Assembly: GCF_932274485.2 (NCBI RefSeq) | Contig: NC_065882.2 | Coordinates: forward strand, 55,155,431 to 55,219,430 | Reading direction: 5' to 3' | From: Patella vulgata | Lineage: Eukaryota > Mollusca > Gastropoda > Patellidae | Length of the DNA: 64,000 nt | Shown here: in pieces, positions 11,206 through 22,898 of the stretch | Numbering within the stretch: position 1 is the first letter of the stretch | Layout of the letters: each line of letters starts with the position of its first letter | Position numbers and translations under genes: made by a program | Notes under the pieces: generated by a model | Databases searched by the model: none | What the model was told of the DNA's origin: nothing | The model's input: only the letters and a program-made list of their open reading frames with translations

Positions 11206-12709
11206 TGTTCTGTGACATCAGTAAAGCTTTTGACAGGGTCTGACATGCTGGACTCTTGTCACAAGCTTGAAACTGCGGGGATACGGGGAGACATCCTTCA
11301 ATGGTTTCACAGCTATTTAGAGGGAAGAAAACAATCGGCTGTTACTGGGGGTGTCTCCTCCTCCCCCAAAACCATTCCCTCGGGTGTGCCACAGGGCTCT
11401 GATCTCGGTTCCCTCTTTTTTCTCATTTATATAAATGACGTTGTGAATAATATTACATCAAATGTTCGACTCTTTGCTGACGACACTTCCCTTTATCTGA
11501 AAATTGATGACCCGACCCAATGCGCAAATATACTAAACAGTGACATGGATGAAATTAACTCATGGGCTAAAACATGGCTGGTATCCTTCAACCCACAAAA
11601 GACCGAAACACTAGCACTGACAACCAAACAAAATCCCATTTTACCTACCCTTACTCTAAATAATGTTCCTGTCAAGGAGGTCCCACATCACAAACATTTA
11701 GGCTTGACATTTCAACAAAATTGCAAATGAAACAAACATATTAACGACATTATAGAAAAAACCAGCAAATCTGTCAATTGTTTACCTACAACTGGATGCA
11801 CTTTGGTCCATATGTGGCGCTGTAAGGCGTACCAGCCATAGGCTGTTATATGAAGAAAACGGTTTTATTACGCTAAAAGAGAGACGCAGAAGACATAAAC
11901 TAAAATTCATTTATAAAATTATAAACGGCCTTTCCCAATCCTATCTTCATGATTATAATCCCCGTAAAACAAGCCTACCCGAATGTAAATGTAAAACAAA
12001 TATCTTCTATAATTCTTTCATACCATCATCAATTAGAAAATGGAACAAATTAAGTGCAAACACAAAAATTCAATATCTCTAAATATTTTCAATTTGAAAC
12101 TCATGGCTCAAGATCCAATACCACCAGAAACATTTTCGTTTTGATCCCGCGTAAACCAAATCATTCGTTCTAAACTGCGTCTGTCTTGTAGCAATCTAAC
12201 GTCATATTTCTGACAATCCATCCTGTAAATGTGGTCAACAATTTGAACACACTGAACATTTTTTATTGAATTGCTCCTTTTATTCAGATTCCCCGAAATA
12301 ATACAATAAATAATTTACCTAGTATCCATCGAAACACTACAATCTTATTGTACGGAATTGACGACATAGAAAACTTATTGAATTGCTCCTTTTATTCAGA
12401 TTCCCCGAAATAATACAATAAATAATTTACCTACTATCCATCGAAACACTACAATCTTATTGTACGGAATTGACGACATAGAAAACTCATACAATATTTT
12501 TAAAACTGTCCACATATTTTTCGAAATCACCAGACGGTTCTGTAATTATATTTTCACTAGTACATTGTTTGTTTCTTTATGTAAATACACGTATCTATAT
12601 CTGACAGGGAGAAGGGTTTAATATAGGCTATGCCTGTTCCCCAATCCCTATTCAGATACAAATTCGAATAAAAATATTGCTTATAAAAAAATAAAAAAAA
12701 AAAAAAAAA
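11206..12709 (+). mobile_element. LINE copy 2, 5'-truncated, internally damaged, poly(A) tail
   Basis: The reverse-transcriptase frame begins at VFCDISKAFDRV and continues after a frame change near 11235. Readable blocks are GVPQGSDLGSLFFLIYINDV, then LFADDTSLY with both catalytic Asp residues kept, then LVSFNPQKTETLAL and HKHLGLTF. The frame breaks after 11730. Later blocks (LKERRRRHKLKFIYKIING near 11875) follow a deletion. A 112-bp direct duplication at about 12265-12488 disrupts the C-terminal region. The 3' end has the same GCCTGTTCCCCAATC sequence as the copy at 4584-6425 and a terminal A-rich run. Confidence 0.85.
12265..12488 (+). repeat. 112-bp tandem duplication inside LINE copy 2
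   Basis: ATTGAATTGCTCCTTTTATT at 12265 recurs at 12377, and the following ~110 bp match almost base for base (TAGTATCC against TACTATCC is one difference seen). It is a local, recent duplication after LINE insertion. Confidence 0.85.
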
Positions 12710-12710
12710 A

Positions 12711-12850
12711 ACGGAGGACGCAGAGAAAACCCACGAGGCGACCCGACTCCTTGTCACGTACAAACGGGGAATCGAAACTACGCCAGTTGACTCAATGACA
12801 GACTTTATGATATAGCGCGCACGAGCTAACTATTCAGTCACCCAATCCCC
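12711..12850 (-). mobile_element. SINE family B, partial
   Basis: Minus-strand tRNA-derived SINE directly abutting the poly(A) end of LINE copy 2. It shows the family hallmarks CCTTGTCACGTACAA, GGGGAATCGAAAC (B box region) and GTTGACTCAATGACAGA. The CT-rich tail and the head are incomplete. Confidence 0.75.
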
Positions 12851-13095
12851 CCTTATTCTATAAGAAAAATCAAAATAAACGATACATCAGATAAAATCGC
12901 TGTTAAACATGTATAAATTGCATAGCTTTTAAGAATCAGACGGGTAATGTGAAAAAACAAAATTTAAATAATATTTTGGAGGAAAAAACCGTTTTGCCTT
13001 CTAGCCAGCAAAATAAAGTGCCCGAAATTCCATGATTGGTTGGTCTGGAGCCATTCCGGATTGTGTGACGGTTTCCGGGCATCGATCATTAATTG

Positions 13096-13409
13096 TATTT
13101 TTTTTATAAAAATAATGTGTAGGTGAAATTTACCGTCCGTTATCATGTATAGCACATGGGTCATTCACTGTTTAGATATCTCAAGAAACGGGAATCGATT
13201 ATCAGGTCACCCAACGAAAAAATTGAACCGAAATCAAAAAAGGGTTACGTGTCCGGATAAGCAGTTTTGACGTTCACGCCCTCCGTCACTGACAAGGGGG
13301 AACCACGCCGGAAAATCTGGATGAACTTTCTCGGCCAATGCAGGGATCGAACACCCGACCTCCAGGCTAGCGAGCTAGCGTCTTACCCACTTAGCCACGT
13401 GATCCCCCT
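13096..13409. repeat. Inverted partial copy of a MITE joined to a SINE A fragment
   Basis: 13096-13278 is the near-perfect reverse complement of 13579-13761, which is the interior of the MITE at 13440-13964. The next 131 bp (13279-13409) are the tRNA-like end of SINE A in minus orientation, ending AGCGTCTTACCCACTTAGCC. The two inverted pieces could fold into a ~185-bp stem. Confidence 0.8.
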
Positions 13410-13439
13410 AATGGATAAAACATCTAAAACCAGTGTTAC

Positions 13440-13964
13440 TTAAAGGGACTATCCCGATTAGAACAGAGTCCCAAAAATTAAATTCTGAGTACGTATGAAA
13501 TATAAGCACCAAAATATATAGGAATGGTGTATTGACCTTGTCTCAAAATTTTAGCTCAAAATATTGATTCGTTTGGACGTGAACGTCAAAACTGCTTATC
13601 CGGACACGTAACCCTTTTTTGATTTCGGTTCAATTTTTTCGTTGGGTGACCTGATAATCGATTCCCGTTTCTTGAGATATCTAAACAGTGAATGACCCAT
13701 GTGCTATACATGATAACGGACGGTAAATTTCACCTACACATTATTTTTATAAAAAAAAATGTCTGGTTTTATCCAGACACCGTATAATACAGTTTGAAAC
13801 ACCGGTCTCCATTTCCAGATGAAAACTGACGGATTTAAGTTGCTTGCAAACTTATCACAAATATTGAGTTACTTGCTCGGCCCGTAGGTAGATGGTTTTA
13901 AGGCATTTTAACACATAATTAAGCAGTTTTATTCTCCCAAAAATTATCGGGATTGGCCCTTTAA
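13440..13964. mobile_element. TTAA-flanked MITE
   Basis: It begins TTAAAGGGACTATCCCGAT and ends ATCGGGATTGGCCCTTTAA. This gives ~19-bp imperfect terminal inverted repeats and a TTAA at each end. TTAA target duplication is used by the piggyBac and Kolobok superfamilies. There is no open frame inside, so it would depend on an autonomous relative. Confidence 0.7.
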
Positions 13965-14807
13965 ATTCAGTGTAAAATCAGTGAAATTTAAAATCCGTGT
14001 AAAATCAGTGCAAGCGCGACATGTGTTTTGGCATAATTTGTTTCATCAGTGAAATTTCTGGTGTCATGTGAATGCAACGACAACAGTCTGATTGATTGAT
14101 TTGTCGATTGATTGGATTTCGGATGTCGTCATTAACATGGACCACTTTCAGGTTGCTGTACTCACGGCCTGAAGTACGTAGCAAGAAAACTTGTTTTCCG
14201 GCTTGTAATTTCCATAAATTTTCTGATGGTGACAGGACCTCACAAACCATTTAAAAGACATAGTAAAAGTCATATCTTACGAGGTTATCGCTGTTCTTAT
14301 CGCAAAAATGCCATATTAAATTTGACAACCATTTTGAAAGAAAAGCCGGGCGCCATACATGTGAAACGTACATTTTTTTAATTTTGTCAACTTTGTTTTT
14401 CGGCACATTTCGCTTCTATAACCAGTTTGTGTTTTAAAAATATAAAAGTAAATTATTTATTCCTCTTACATTAACACTTATTGGGAATACGTCACCGAAA
14501 CTACAATAAAGACTTGTTTAAAGAAATACTTTAGATAAGCCGGCTGAAACATCATAGGTATAGTGTCCGTTTCCACCGACAATGATATCGCAAACAAGTG
14601 TTCAGTCTTTAAAAGCATGCATTCGTACGAAATGCTCTTTAGTCAAGAGAAACAAGAAAATTCATAACTATGCGGGAGGTGTGGTGGGTAAACGCATCTG
14701 AAAAAAGATAATATGCTAAATAGAGCAAAGAACAAATTCACCTTGACAAATACGTAAGACGATATGACCATCAACCAGTGTGTTATATAATGTGATTCAA
14801 CTGAAAG

Positions 14808-14811
<4 letters not shown>
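13965..14811. other. Intergenic sequence, nothing recognised
   Basis: A 22-bp phrase AAAATCAGTG is repeated at 13976 and 14001. Otherwise the stretch is unremarkable. Confidence 0.35.

Positions 14812-14840
<29 letters not shown>
14812..14840. repeat. (TA)n microsatellite
   Basis: About 14 AT dinucleotides. Confidence 0.9.
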
Positions 14841-14843
<3 letters not shown>

Positions 14844-15239
14844 ACATAGGGGATTTTATTAAAATAAAATTATTAGGCCGCATTCCATTGGCACAATTTG
14901 TCGTTGCAAAAATATTTTCGTTCTTACAAATCCGGTCTAGAAGAAATTTTGTCAGTGTATAGTTCATATAGAGATATTCGTTTGTTGTAATTTTCTCCAA
15001 AAAATTTCATAGTTCTTCGGTGATATTCTTCTTTGAAATCCGGACTATTTATTGATAGTAAAATTCATAGTGCGCGAGGTCACTGGGCAGAATTCAGCGT
15101 TGTTCGCCGCGTCACGTGATCGTTTTTTCCACAATCGACCAATAACGTTATTGTTTACATTCGCGTGTGTTGTTGGTAAACACAAAATGGCGTGCCTAAC
15201 GAAGAGCACATTGCAGTTATACATGTAAAAGCTACACGA

Positions 15240-15573
15240 AATGGCGACAAAGGCTCAAGTAACTTGTATTGTTCACTTAGACAGGGTTAAAAAGGGAGGT
15301 GCAGAACCCTTTACAAACACAGGTTGTTGAGACAAATATCGTGAGGTAGCTATAGACTGGTTTCAATTGGATGGAAATGACCAATCCATTGCAGCTTTTT
15401 TCGATACAAATGGATTTATTACGAAGGATATTATATTGAAGATACAGTCGGCAGTGATTTTGGATTTCACCCAACGTTTTATAGATGTTTTAAGAACAAA
15501 ACAGTTAAAAGATGCGAGAAAGAAAGAGAGTGAGAAGGCAGCGTCTACATTCAGTCAGTCCAACCGCAACTAA
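15240..15573 (+). pseudogene. Decayed N-terminal fragment of a multi-copy invertebrate gene family
   Basis: From ATG 15240 the frame reads MATKAQVTCIVHLDR, then EPFTNTGC, one TGA, then YREVAIDWFQLDGNDQSIA. A shift of frame then gives FGFHPTFYRCFKNKT. This order (short Cys/His start, PFT, a W-x-x-LDG block, then G-[FY]-H-x-x-[CF]-Y-x-x-F) is what I recall for the N-terminus of large repetitive mollusc and cnidarian proteins, a family likely related to the one in the inverted arms. A promoter-like stretch with CCAATA and AAAATGGCG lies just upstream at 15135-15192. Broken, probably a pseudogene. Confidence 0.4.
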
Positions 15574-15730
15574 AACTGTCACCACATACAGACTATTACT
15601 GTGATGTGGTCATAATATATTTTACAAAACATTATTTAACCACTGTCTGTTAGTATATTAATCATTCGACAAAAATAACAATTCACTTATAACATAATAT
15701 TTTAAAAACGGTTTCAACATATGGTTCCTT

Positions 15731-15932
15731 TTTATTTAAATAATTCGTTTGCGTGTAAGGGTCTGTATAGAGGGAGGAAACTGGGGGACTCGGAGAAAAC
15801 CCACAAGGTTGAACAAGTGACCCTAGTCCTTGTAACGTACAAGCGGGGAATTGAAACTACGTCACTTGACGCAATGACAGACCTTATGATTTCATGTGTA
15901 CATGTTAAACCATTCGCCACCTACCCTCCATA
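15731..15932 (-). mobile_element. SINE family B, diverged copy
   Basis: Contains the reverse complement of the SINE B body (GAGAAAACCCACAAGGTTGA, CTTGTAACGTACAAGCGGGG, GACGCAATGACAGACC). It lacks the CT tail and is more diverged than the copies in the inverted arms. Confidence 0.7.
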
Positions 15933-17378
15933 TTAAATAGATGTCTTTGTAAATTATGTATGTTAGAGTTATACAGTGAATTAAGTATAAATGTCTACAG
16001 CGTATTTAAATTTATGTATTAAATAATGTATATGAAAATATTATCTATTAAGAAATATTGGTATTTATATCATGCAATATTTATATTAATTAATATCATT
16101 TGATACATAATATATCAAAATTCAAATGTTCTTTTTGGCCATTATGACCCTAATGTTTTGGCTGGTATGTAGTTATGACCAAAATGTTTGACCGTTATGA
16201 CCAAATACTTGAGCCATTTTGGTTTAAGGCCTTTACTACTAGGCCTAGTACTTAACAACTTTAAAAACTAAAAGTGTGTCTCATTCACCCCTACTCCTTA
16301 ATTAATCTCACCAAAGGAATCACATCATGGTGCAGTACTTGTTACTACTTCATCAGAGTTAAAGAAGTCAGTTTTATCAGAGATCTGTATAATTTGCAAG
16401 AAAAAAATCCAAGTATGTTCGAGCGGGGGCCACACAAAAGAGGGACAATTTAGTCCAGTGCGAAATAAAAACAGCATTTTTATTATTTTATTTAAAGCAC
16501 CAATAACATTTTTGCTGCTTTGATAAGTCCAGTGAAACAAATACCGGCAGCCTTATTCTATAAACTACTAAATGAGTTAGTGTCTTACTCTTAGTGTAAA
16601 TCCTCTATTAAATTGTATTTTATTTATCTTAGGTGATCAAAAATATTTTTCAAATTAAAGGTAATTAGTTTTTGATTTGATCGACTATATGTACAGTATC
16701 TGTTATAATTGTTTAAAGAAATCGGAATATTTATTAATCAGAAGCAAGATTCGAACATTGAAAATGTGTTTAGCACTTTTATCGATGATTACATGTACAC
16801 TATGTCGTAGGTGAGCCCCATATTGATGGGGGGGGGGGCATCTGGTTCATTCGCAATTGCAGACAAAACCCATTTTTCTATATGAGAATGAAATCTGACA
16901 GCTTTTAATTACAGTCAAGTGTTATTTGAATTCATATATCTATTGTAAGCTTATACATTGTAGATGCAAAATTTTATTTCGTCCATATGGTCCATATGGG
17001 CTTTTCCCTGACAATTCTGAACTAGTTCAAATTATCTAAGCATTTATTCTTAATATTTCTGCAACTTTTTAAGTTCTCAACCTTTATTTCAAAATATGTT
17101 TTTTCATTCTTAATCTTAGCTATACACTAGCCTATCCATGATCATGACTAAGACAGCAGGCTAGACAGGTTTTAAGTATGTATGTTGTTATGTAAAATGA
17201 ATGATTTTATTAGAATTACACTTATAGAAGCAGCGACCTTGTTGTATTCTCTGTAATCTCCCTTGATATTTTGGCATTTTTCTAGTGAAATCGACCGGTC
17301 CAATATCCTTAATCAGTGTCGAAAAAACCTGACTGACTGCTACATTTTATGTCAGTGCGTGATCAAAATACCTTCTCT
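15933..17378. other. Intergenic AT-rich sequence
   Basis: No gene or repeat family recognised. A small local repetition of TTATGACC lies at 16140-16205 and a G-run at 16827-16839. Confidence 0.4.
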
Positions 17379-17494
17379 AAGTTCTTCATCTCTGAACATA
17401 CTCTCAAGGCATGTCACGTGTCCACGACTATTTATCATATCGCAACCTGAATAGGTATTTGCATTTCAATATCCCCTACTTTTTTTTTGAAAAG
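17379..17494. mobile_element. Terminal piece of a Tc1 element at outer edge of left arm
   Basis: Ends ATATCCCCTACTTTTTTTTT then GAAAAG|TA, the terminal inverted repeat shared by the elements at 27454, 35844 and 37120. It is cut internally by the arm breakpoint at 17379. Confidence 0.8.
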
Positions 17495-18307
17495 TATATT
17501 ATAGTTAAGCGTCACTTAATTTTCAAACACTAGTTCTAAAGAGGCCATATTCTAAGAAACCCGGTGTATGTCAATTGATTATAAATCCGATCGCCACACT
17601 TATCATTGAATCTTTATAATCTGGAAAGAGCTATCTAATCATTGTCAAAGTTCAAAACTATAACGGATCGCACCTAGAGTGCTCGATCTATTGGTGTCAC
17701 GTATGTCCAATACAGTGTGCATGATATTATGACCATTTTGATTTGATTAAGATTATTGACATATGAAGAAGCAATAAGGTGTCACGTATCCCAATTGCTT
17801 TATTATGAGTGTCCCCGAAAGTCATTATTTGTTCACGCCGATATTGCATTATATTATAATGGCCACAGGCATGTGTACATTAATAAATATAGTACATATG
17901 TTGTTTATAAAAGTCTATAATAACAAGTGTACATATTTTCGGATTGTGGTAATAAAGTTTTATTTAAAAGCATTTGATTATTCTGAAACGCCCATAGTAA
18001 AACGCATCAGAGAATGCCCCCTGGGACCAACGATGTAGCCTACTATTACTTGATTGGTAATTTCCAAATATTTTACCCAAGATTCAAACACCATGTACTA
18101 ATATGGAAACTGCGGGGCAAGTTTTCTAAGAATTAGCTGGGGGGGGGGGGGGTCGTGGGTCGTGAGGAATGACTGGTACCACAAACTAAGATCAAATTCG
18201 GATTTCTAAAGTAACTGTTAAAGTATTAGTTTATGTCCAAGATATCTGCTAAAACCTATGACATAAGCAAAATGGAAGCAAACGAAAGTGAATTAATAGA
18301 ATTGTGA

Positions 18308-18487
18308 CAATCACAAGGCCTGACATTGAGTCAAGTGGCAAGCTTTCGATTTCCCTCTTGTACGTGACAAGGAACAGGGTCGCCTGGCCAACCACGTAGG
18401 TTTTCTCCCATAGGAAAGTACCTCAACGCGCAAGCGATTTATCGAAATAAAATTGAACCGTGCGTTAGACCTGAAATGATCTAGTTC

Positions 18488-18521
<34 letters not shown>
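18308..18521 (+). mobile_element. SINE family B with (CT)n tail, in left arm
   Basis: Contains TTGTACGTGACAAGGAACAG, AAATAAAATTGAACC and a terminal CT run of ~28 bp. A diverged subfamily: GACATTGAGTCAAGTGGCAA replaces the usual GAGTCAACTGGCG. It is mirrored in the right arm. Confidence 0.8.
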
Positions 18522-18522
<1 letters not shown>

Positions 18523-18983
18523 AAGCCCGGATGTAATACCCGATTTGATTTTAAGGTCGATCTGAGATGTTCCGCGGTAGGGGGTATTCTACAGTTAGGG
18601 TGTATCTTTCGTGTGTGTGATCTGAAAAAGGAAAAATATGATTGTGTGTATGAAGTCCGTGGTTAGTGTTTACAGGACAGCGAGTGTATCATGTCCTCGG
18701 TTAACCGATTTCTACCATACATATCATATCATTATTTCTGCCATATCTAAACTTAATAACCGTTTTCAACCCGTACGATATTAAAAATCACGCCACCTGA
18801 AACTGAAAGTTCGAAATTTTTACCTGGTGTAACATGATAAAATAATAAATAATCAACAACTGAAATATTTCAATTTCAAGTAGTGACACTTGTTAGGGCT
18901 TATTAAGCCAGTTACAATTGTCTTATATAATGCGTAAGTACCACTGGGCAATTGTTGCCTTGCGGATGTACGACAGATAGAAA

Positions 18984-21348
18984 TTGGTGAAGCCCGGGAG
19001 GCGTCAGGAACAGGTTGCCCCCTGTCCCAGGGGAGCTCCTAGTGCATGGACCCATCGGGAGGCCACGAGAGAACTGCGAAAAGTTCCAATGCTGGCATTG
19101 TATGTTGCAACCCGGGGCCTAGGTAGACGTTGCAAAAGAGCTCCACCATCAAGGACGAAGTGTTTATCAGCATCTTGTGAGAGTGGCTCATAATCTCGTT
19201 TCTGCAGCATTTCCCAGAGTGCATCAGCCAATGCAAGTTTGTTTGGCTGTTTGGTATTTGTGCCAGTCATAGCTTTTAAAACTTTTTGCCCAATTTCTAC
19301 AGCATGGTAAACATTCACTGAAACGTCCGCATTTGCACCAGTTGCAATGTTACGTGTCCGCACTGAAAGGACTTTTATCTTCTAGAAAGATTAGAATTGC
19401 GCAAAGGTCCCTTTGTTCACGTTTCTGGCGCGATTTTGACATGTCTTTATGTTGTTCACTGGTTGTAAATGAAACTTGTGCCAAAGATGCACATGAAGGC
19501 ATAGCCATGAGCCAGGTCAATCGTTGCATCTCACCCACCCCTTTTCCCTTGGTGAATCCACCGCTTGTCTTTATGCTTCTCATGAGTACCTGTTCAATTA
19601 CAAGGTCAGTTGGAAGTCCAGCCAAAACCCGATCACTGCGACGAACAGCATGATATCCCAATGATAAACTCTGGTATATATCTGGGTGATTAATTTCAAG
19701 TTTCAGCATGCTCTGAAGATACAGTCTCGCTGATTTTGCATACAGGGTGTGACCAGAGGCACAACGGTAGGGGGGCATGCCTGACAAAGACTGAAGATGC
19801 AGTTGCCAGTTTCCTAGTCTTTCAGCTTTGATAAATCTTCTCAGGATATCAATCATGTTCATGTATTGTAGCTACAGCACACACGTTCTCCTGTCTTTCA
19901 GAGAATTCTCGTATTCAGTTAGTTTATTTTCAATCCTATTAAAGATTCCATCCTGACACACCTCATCATTAGACAGTTGACCATTCAACAATCTCCCCAT
20001 TATCCCAGCTTCCTTTACTAGGTCTTCATTGAAGATTGTTATTTTGCTTGGAACATCAGACTCCTCTTGTTTATCCTGATTACTGGTTACATCTTGGCAG
20101 TGGATGACCAAATGTCCTAGAAGCAATAATGGCAGTGAGGGCTGCATCGACAAAATATGTGCATGGATTGCTTTTGCAGTAGATTTGAGGGTCATCATGT
20201 GCCTCACAGCGTTGGAGGCATATACCATTTCAAGCAATTCACGAAATCCAGATCCTGCCCAATATATCCTAGAAAGCTCACCTGAGCATGGAATGCACCA
20301 AGCCTAAGAACAGCTGAATTTAGATCTCTTCCAGGAGGTTCACTTGTTTGGATGGTTTGAGCCTTCCACCAGATTGACTGATCGAAGGTGGTTACAGGCG
20401 TCACGTTGTACTTCCTTGCTTGAACACAAAGAAACTTTACTGTTGAATATATGCATGACATGTCGCTTGAACTCATGTCAATTTGATTTGTGTGATCCTC
20501 GCATTTTAGACTTGGCAGCTCTTCATATGTGAGGGCAGATGAACCATTCCATTCTGACCTGTAGAAATGGATACCGATTCTACCAATGGGTGCTATACTT
20601 TCCATAGACGTACAGATGTGCAGATTTAAATTCCTTTGTTCCTGTAATCATTGTTGCTATGATGCCCATCCCATGAAAGGTATTAAATCCATCAAAAGTC
20701 CTCAAGTTGTGGTCAACATTATCTGCAACAAACTGAACGAAGTTTCCAGAAATGAATCCATGGAGGTCTGTACCGTGGAAGGCTGCCGCATTTAACTCGA
20801 ATTTCCTAACTTCAGAGGAGGAGGAACAGTATCCATGACAATGTAATGAGTCAATAATAAGAAATCTGGAAGCAAACTGGTGATGCATCTCTATACCAAA
20901 TCCAATTTGTATTGGCGCAATCAATACCCGAGGTAATGTGGCTTGAATAATTGCTTGTCCAATTGATGCAATCTTCAGATCAGCATCTTTACCTACGAAA
21001 AGAACTTTCAGTAAAAGTCTCAGTGTTTGAGGAAGGAATTCCAGGTTCTGCTCTACAGATGACATCTCTTCGGGTGTTGGACATGATTCCTTTTCAAGTT
21101 TCATAGATTTAATTTCTGATTTGGCAAATGGTAAAATTCACTGGGTATAAATGCTGGTGTACTCTTAAATCTGGCTTACTGTTTAGTTCAGCAATAATTA
21201 TTTTGTATCCAAAATGTTCACATAGATTTTTCTTCATGTAAGCAGCACTATATGTCTCTTTTTCGTATAAGAACTGTTGCATCAATTGAACAAGATCACG
21301 CACGGTAGTTTGTTCATCGTCATTTTCGTCAATATATTCCGCCACACG

Positions 21349-21379
<31 letters not shown>

Positions 21380-22241
21380 AATGGGGTTTAACGTCCACTC
21401 GACACAACTAGGTCATTTCGGGACTAACACATGGTTCAATTTTATTTAAATAATTCGCTTGCGCGTAGGTGTCTTTAGCTGTGGGAGGAAACCGGAGGAC
21501 CCGGATAAAACCCACGACGTTGGACAGGCGACCCTACTCCTTGTCACGTACAACCGGGGAATCGAAACCCCGCCAGTTGACTCAATGACAGACCGTATGA
21601 TACAGCGCGCGCGTGCTAACCATTCGGCCACCCAACCCCCCGCCACACGAAGGAAGGCTGTATATATGGATCAATCTTCTGGGCGACCAACACGTCGTAT
21701 CTTCATTGGTGTTGGGTGCTCGCTAGATGCAGATGACAGAGGTATTTGTTTATTTGTTCTGAACACTGCATGAATTGTGATACACAGAATCCATGGCAGA
21801 ACAGTCTCTTGCATATGCCAATCTAGAAAGTACTTTCAAAGACCATTCATCACTTCTCTTACTGCAAATGTTTCTAATAGTGTCCTGGAATTTATTCTCA
21901 GTTCGAACGTGGATCATGTCTAGTTTAGTTTTTTTCCAATCCCACGATCCCGATTTTCTACAGAAAATTGAACTTTATTTCTGATGAACGCAGGTCTTGT
22001 TTGCGGCTTGGTGTATCATTCAATTCTGTCTTACATTTCTCTGCTGCAATACTATTCGGGTTAATATAAATGCGGCGACACTCCTGGTGGCAGCCTGACC
22101 CGCATCTGTGTAGATGTTATTACTTCGTTCACCACTTGCCCTGTTAATACTGGCACTGCCTTTAGCTCTTAGAGTAACAGTTGCAGATCCATTATTGATT
22201 GACTTGCTATATAGAAACGTACAGTTCATTAAACAGGCCAA
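18984..22241 (-). pseudogene. Left copy of PIN/CXC-type repeat-family gene (broken, C-terminally truncated)
   Basis: Minus-strand coding pieces run from about 22241 to 19004. In order: TVTLRAKGSASINRASGER and YINPNSIAAEKC (N-terminal zinc-binding-like part, in the spacer), YIDENDDEQTTVRDLVQLM, PRVLIAPIQIGFGIEMHHQF, DNVDHNLRTFDGFNTFHGMG, SAVLRLGAFHAQVSFLGYIG, AERLGNWQLHLQSLSGM, LPTDLVIEQVLMRSIKTSGG, TSEQHKDMSKSRQKREQRDL and FVLDGGALLQRLP. Several frames are needed and internal deletions are present. From memory, full-length relatives in molluscs and cnidarians continue into a nuclease-like region (VGDDTDLLVLL) and a CXC tail; neither occurs here. A SINE B (21351-21639) interrupts it. Function unknown; the repetitive nature suggests a mobile or amplified element. 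Confidence 0.65.
21351..21639 (-). mobile_element. SINE family B, complete, with 12-bp target-site duplication
   Basis: CCGCCACACGAA occurs at 21339-21350 and again at 21640-21651, flanking a full SINE: (GA)n, then the body, then the tRNA-like head ending CATTCGGCCACCCAACCCCC. It interrupts the decayed gene on the minus strand; the gene's reading resumes across the duplication. This proves the left junction is the original insertion site. Confidence 0.92.
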
Positions 22242-22610
22242 ATTACGTTACGTGTTCCATACATAAATAATTGAACGTGATCACGTGACTTTTTAATATC
22301 CACAGAAAACACGGCCTGTGTGTCTTACCCTAATTCTCTTAAAAGTAACCGACATATATTTTATCATTCAAAAAACCTGACCGTAAAGACTAAAGTTACG
22401 TAATTTCCATACCAAGGGTGCCGTACTTGAGCGATAATTATTACCCATTGGTAATGTTAACATGAACTCCTTGCTAGACCTATATATCCTTTAATACTTA
22501 TATTTATATATTGCACATTGTGTATGACCGTTTTATGAATCACCGTGTGGCTTACCTGAATAAGATTAATGTCTCTTATAGTTGATAATTAGAAAATAAT
22601 TCTTCTATTT
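21636..22610. other. Spacer of the inverted duplication
   Basis: A 975-bp sequence present once. 21640-22241 carries the N-terminal coding portion of the left gene copy (minus strand). 22242-22610 shows no recognised feature. Confidence 0.75.
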
Positions 22611-22611
22611 G

Positions 22612-22898
22612 GGTGGCCGAATGGTTAGCACGCGCGCGCTGTATCATACGGTCTGTCAACTGGCGGGGTTTCGATTCCCCGGTTGTACGTGACAAGGAGT
22701 AGGGTCGCCTGTCCAATCTCGTGGGTTTTATCCGGGTCCTCCGGTTTCCTCCCACAGCTTAAGACACCTACGCGCAAGCGAATTATTTAAATAAAATTGA
22801 ACCATGTGTTAGTCCCGAAATGACCTAGTTGTGTCGAGTGGACGTTAAACCCCATTTCTCTCTCTCTCTCTCTCTCACTCTCTCTCTCTCTGTCTACC
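22612..22898 (+). mobile_element. SINE family B at inner edge of right arm
   Basis: Mirror of the SINE at 21351-21639. Head GGGTGGCCGAATGGTTAGCA, B-box region GGGTTTCGATTCCCC, body GTACGTGACAAGGAGTAGGG, then a (CT)n tail of ~40 bp. Confidence 0.9.

Larger units (their letters stand above)
17379..21635. repeat. Left arm of large inverted duplication
   Basis: The reverse complement of 22611-27568. Matching starts at AAGTTCTTCATCTCTGAACA (17379) and ends in the SINE B head near 21635. In a 174-codon block (left 20580-21104, right 23154-23678) I see one amino-acid difference. This arm lacks about 128 bp (right 23779-23901 region) and about 215 bp (right 25115-25330 region) and has one copy of a 345-bp block that is doubled on the right. 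The outer end is a partial Tc1 terminus (17379-17494). Confidence 0.9.

Noticed and set aside
14780-14962. Open frames on both strands across the TA microsatellite
   Set aside because: Low-complexity IYIYIY translation only.
17805-18038. 77-codon frame duplicated in both arms (also 26903-27169)
   Set aside because: Conserved only by the recent duplication; no start context, splice sites or domain.
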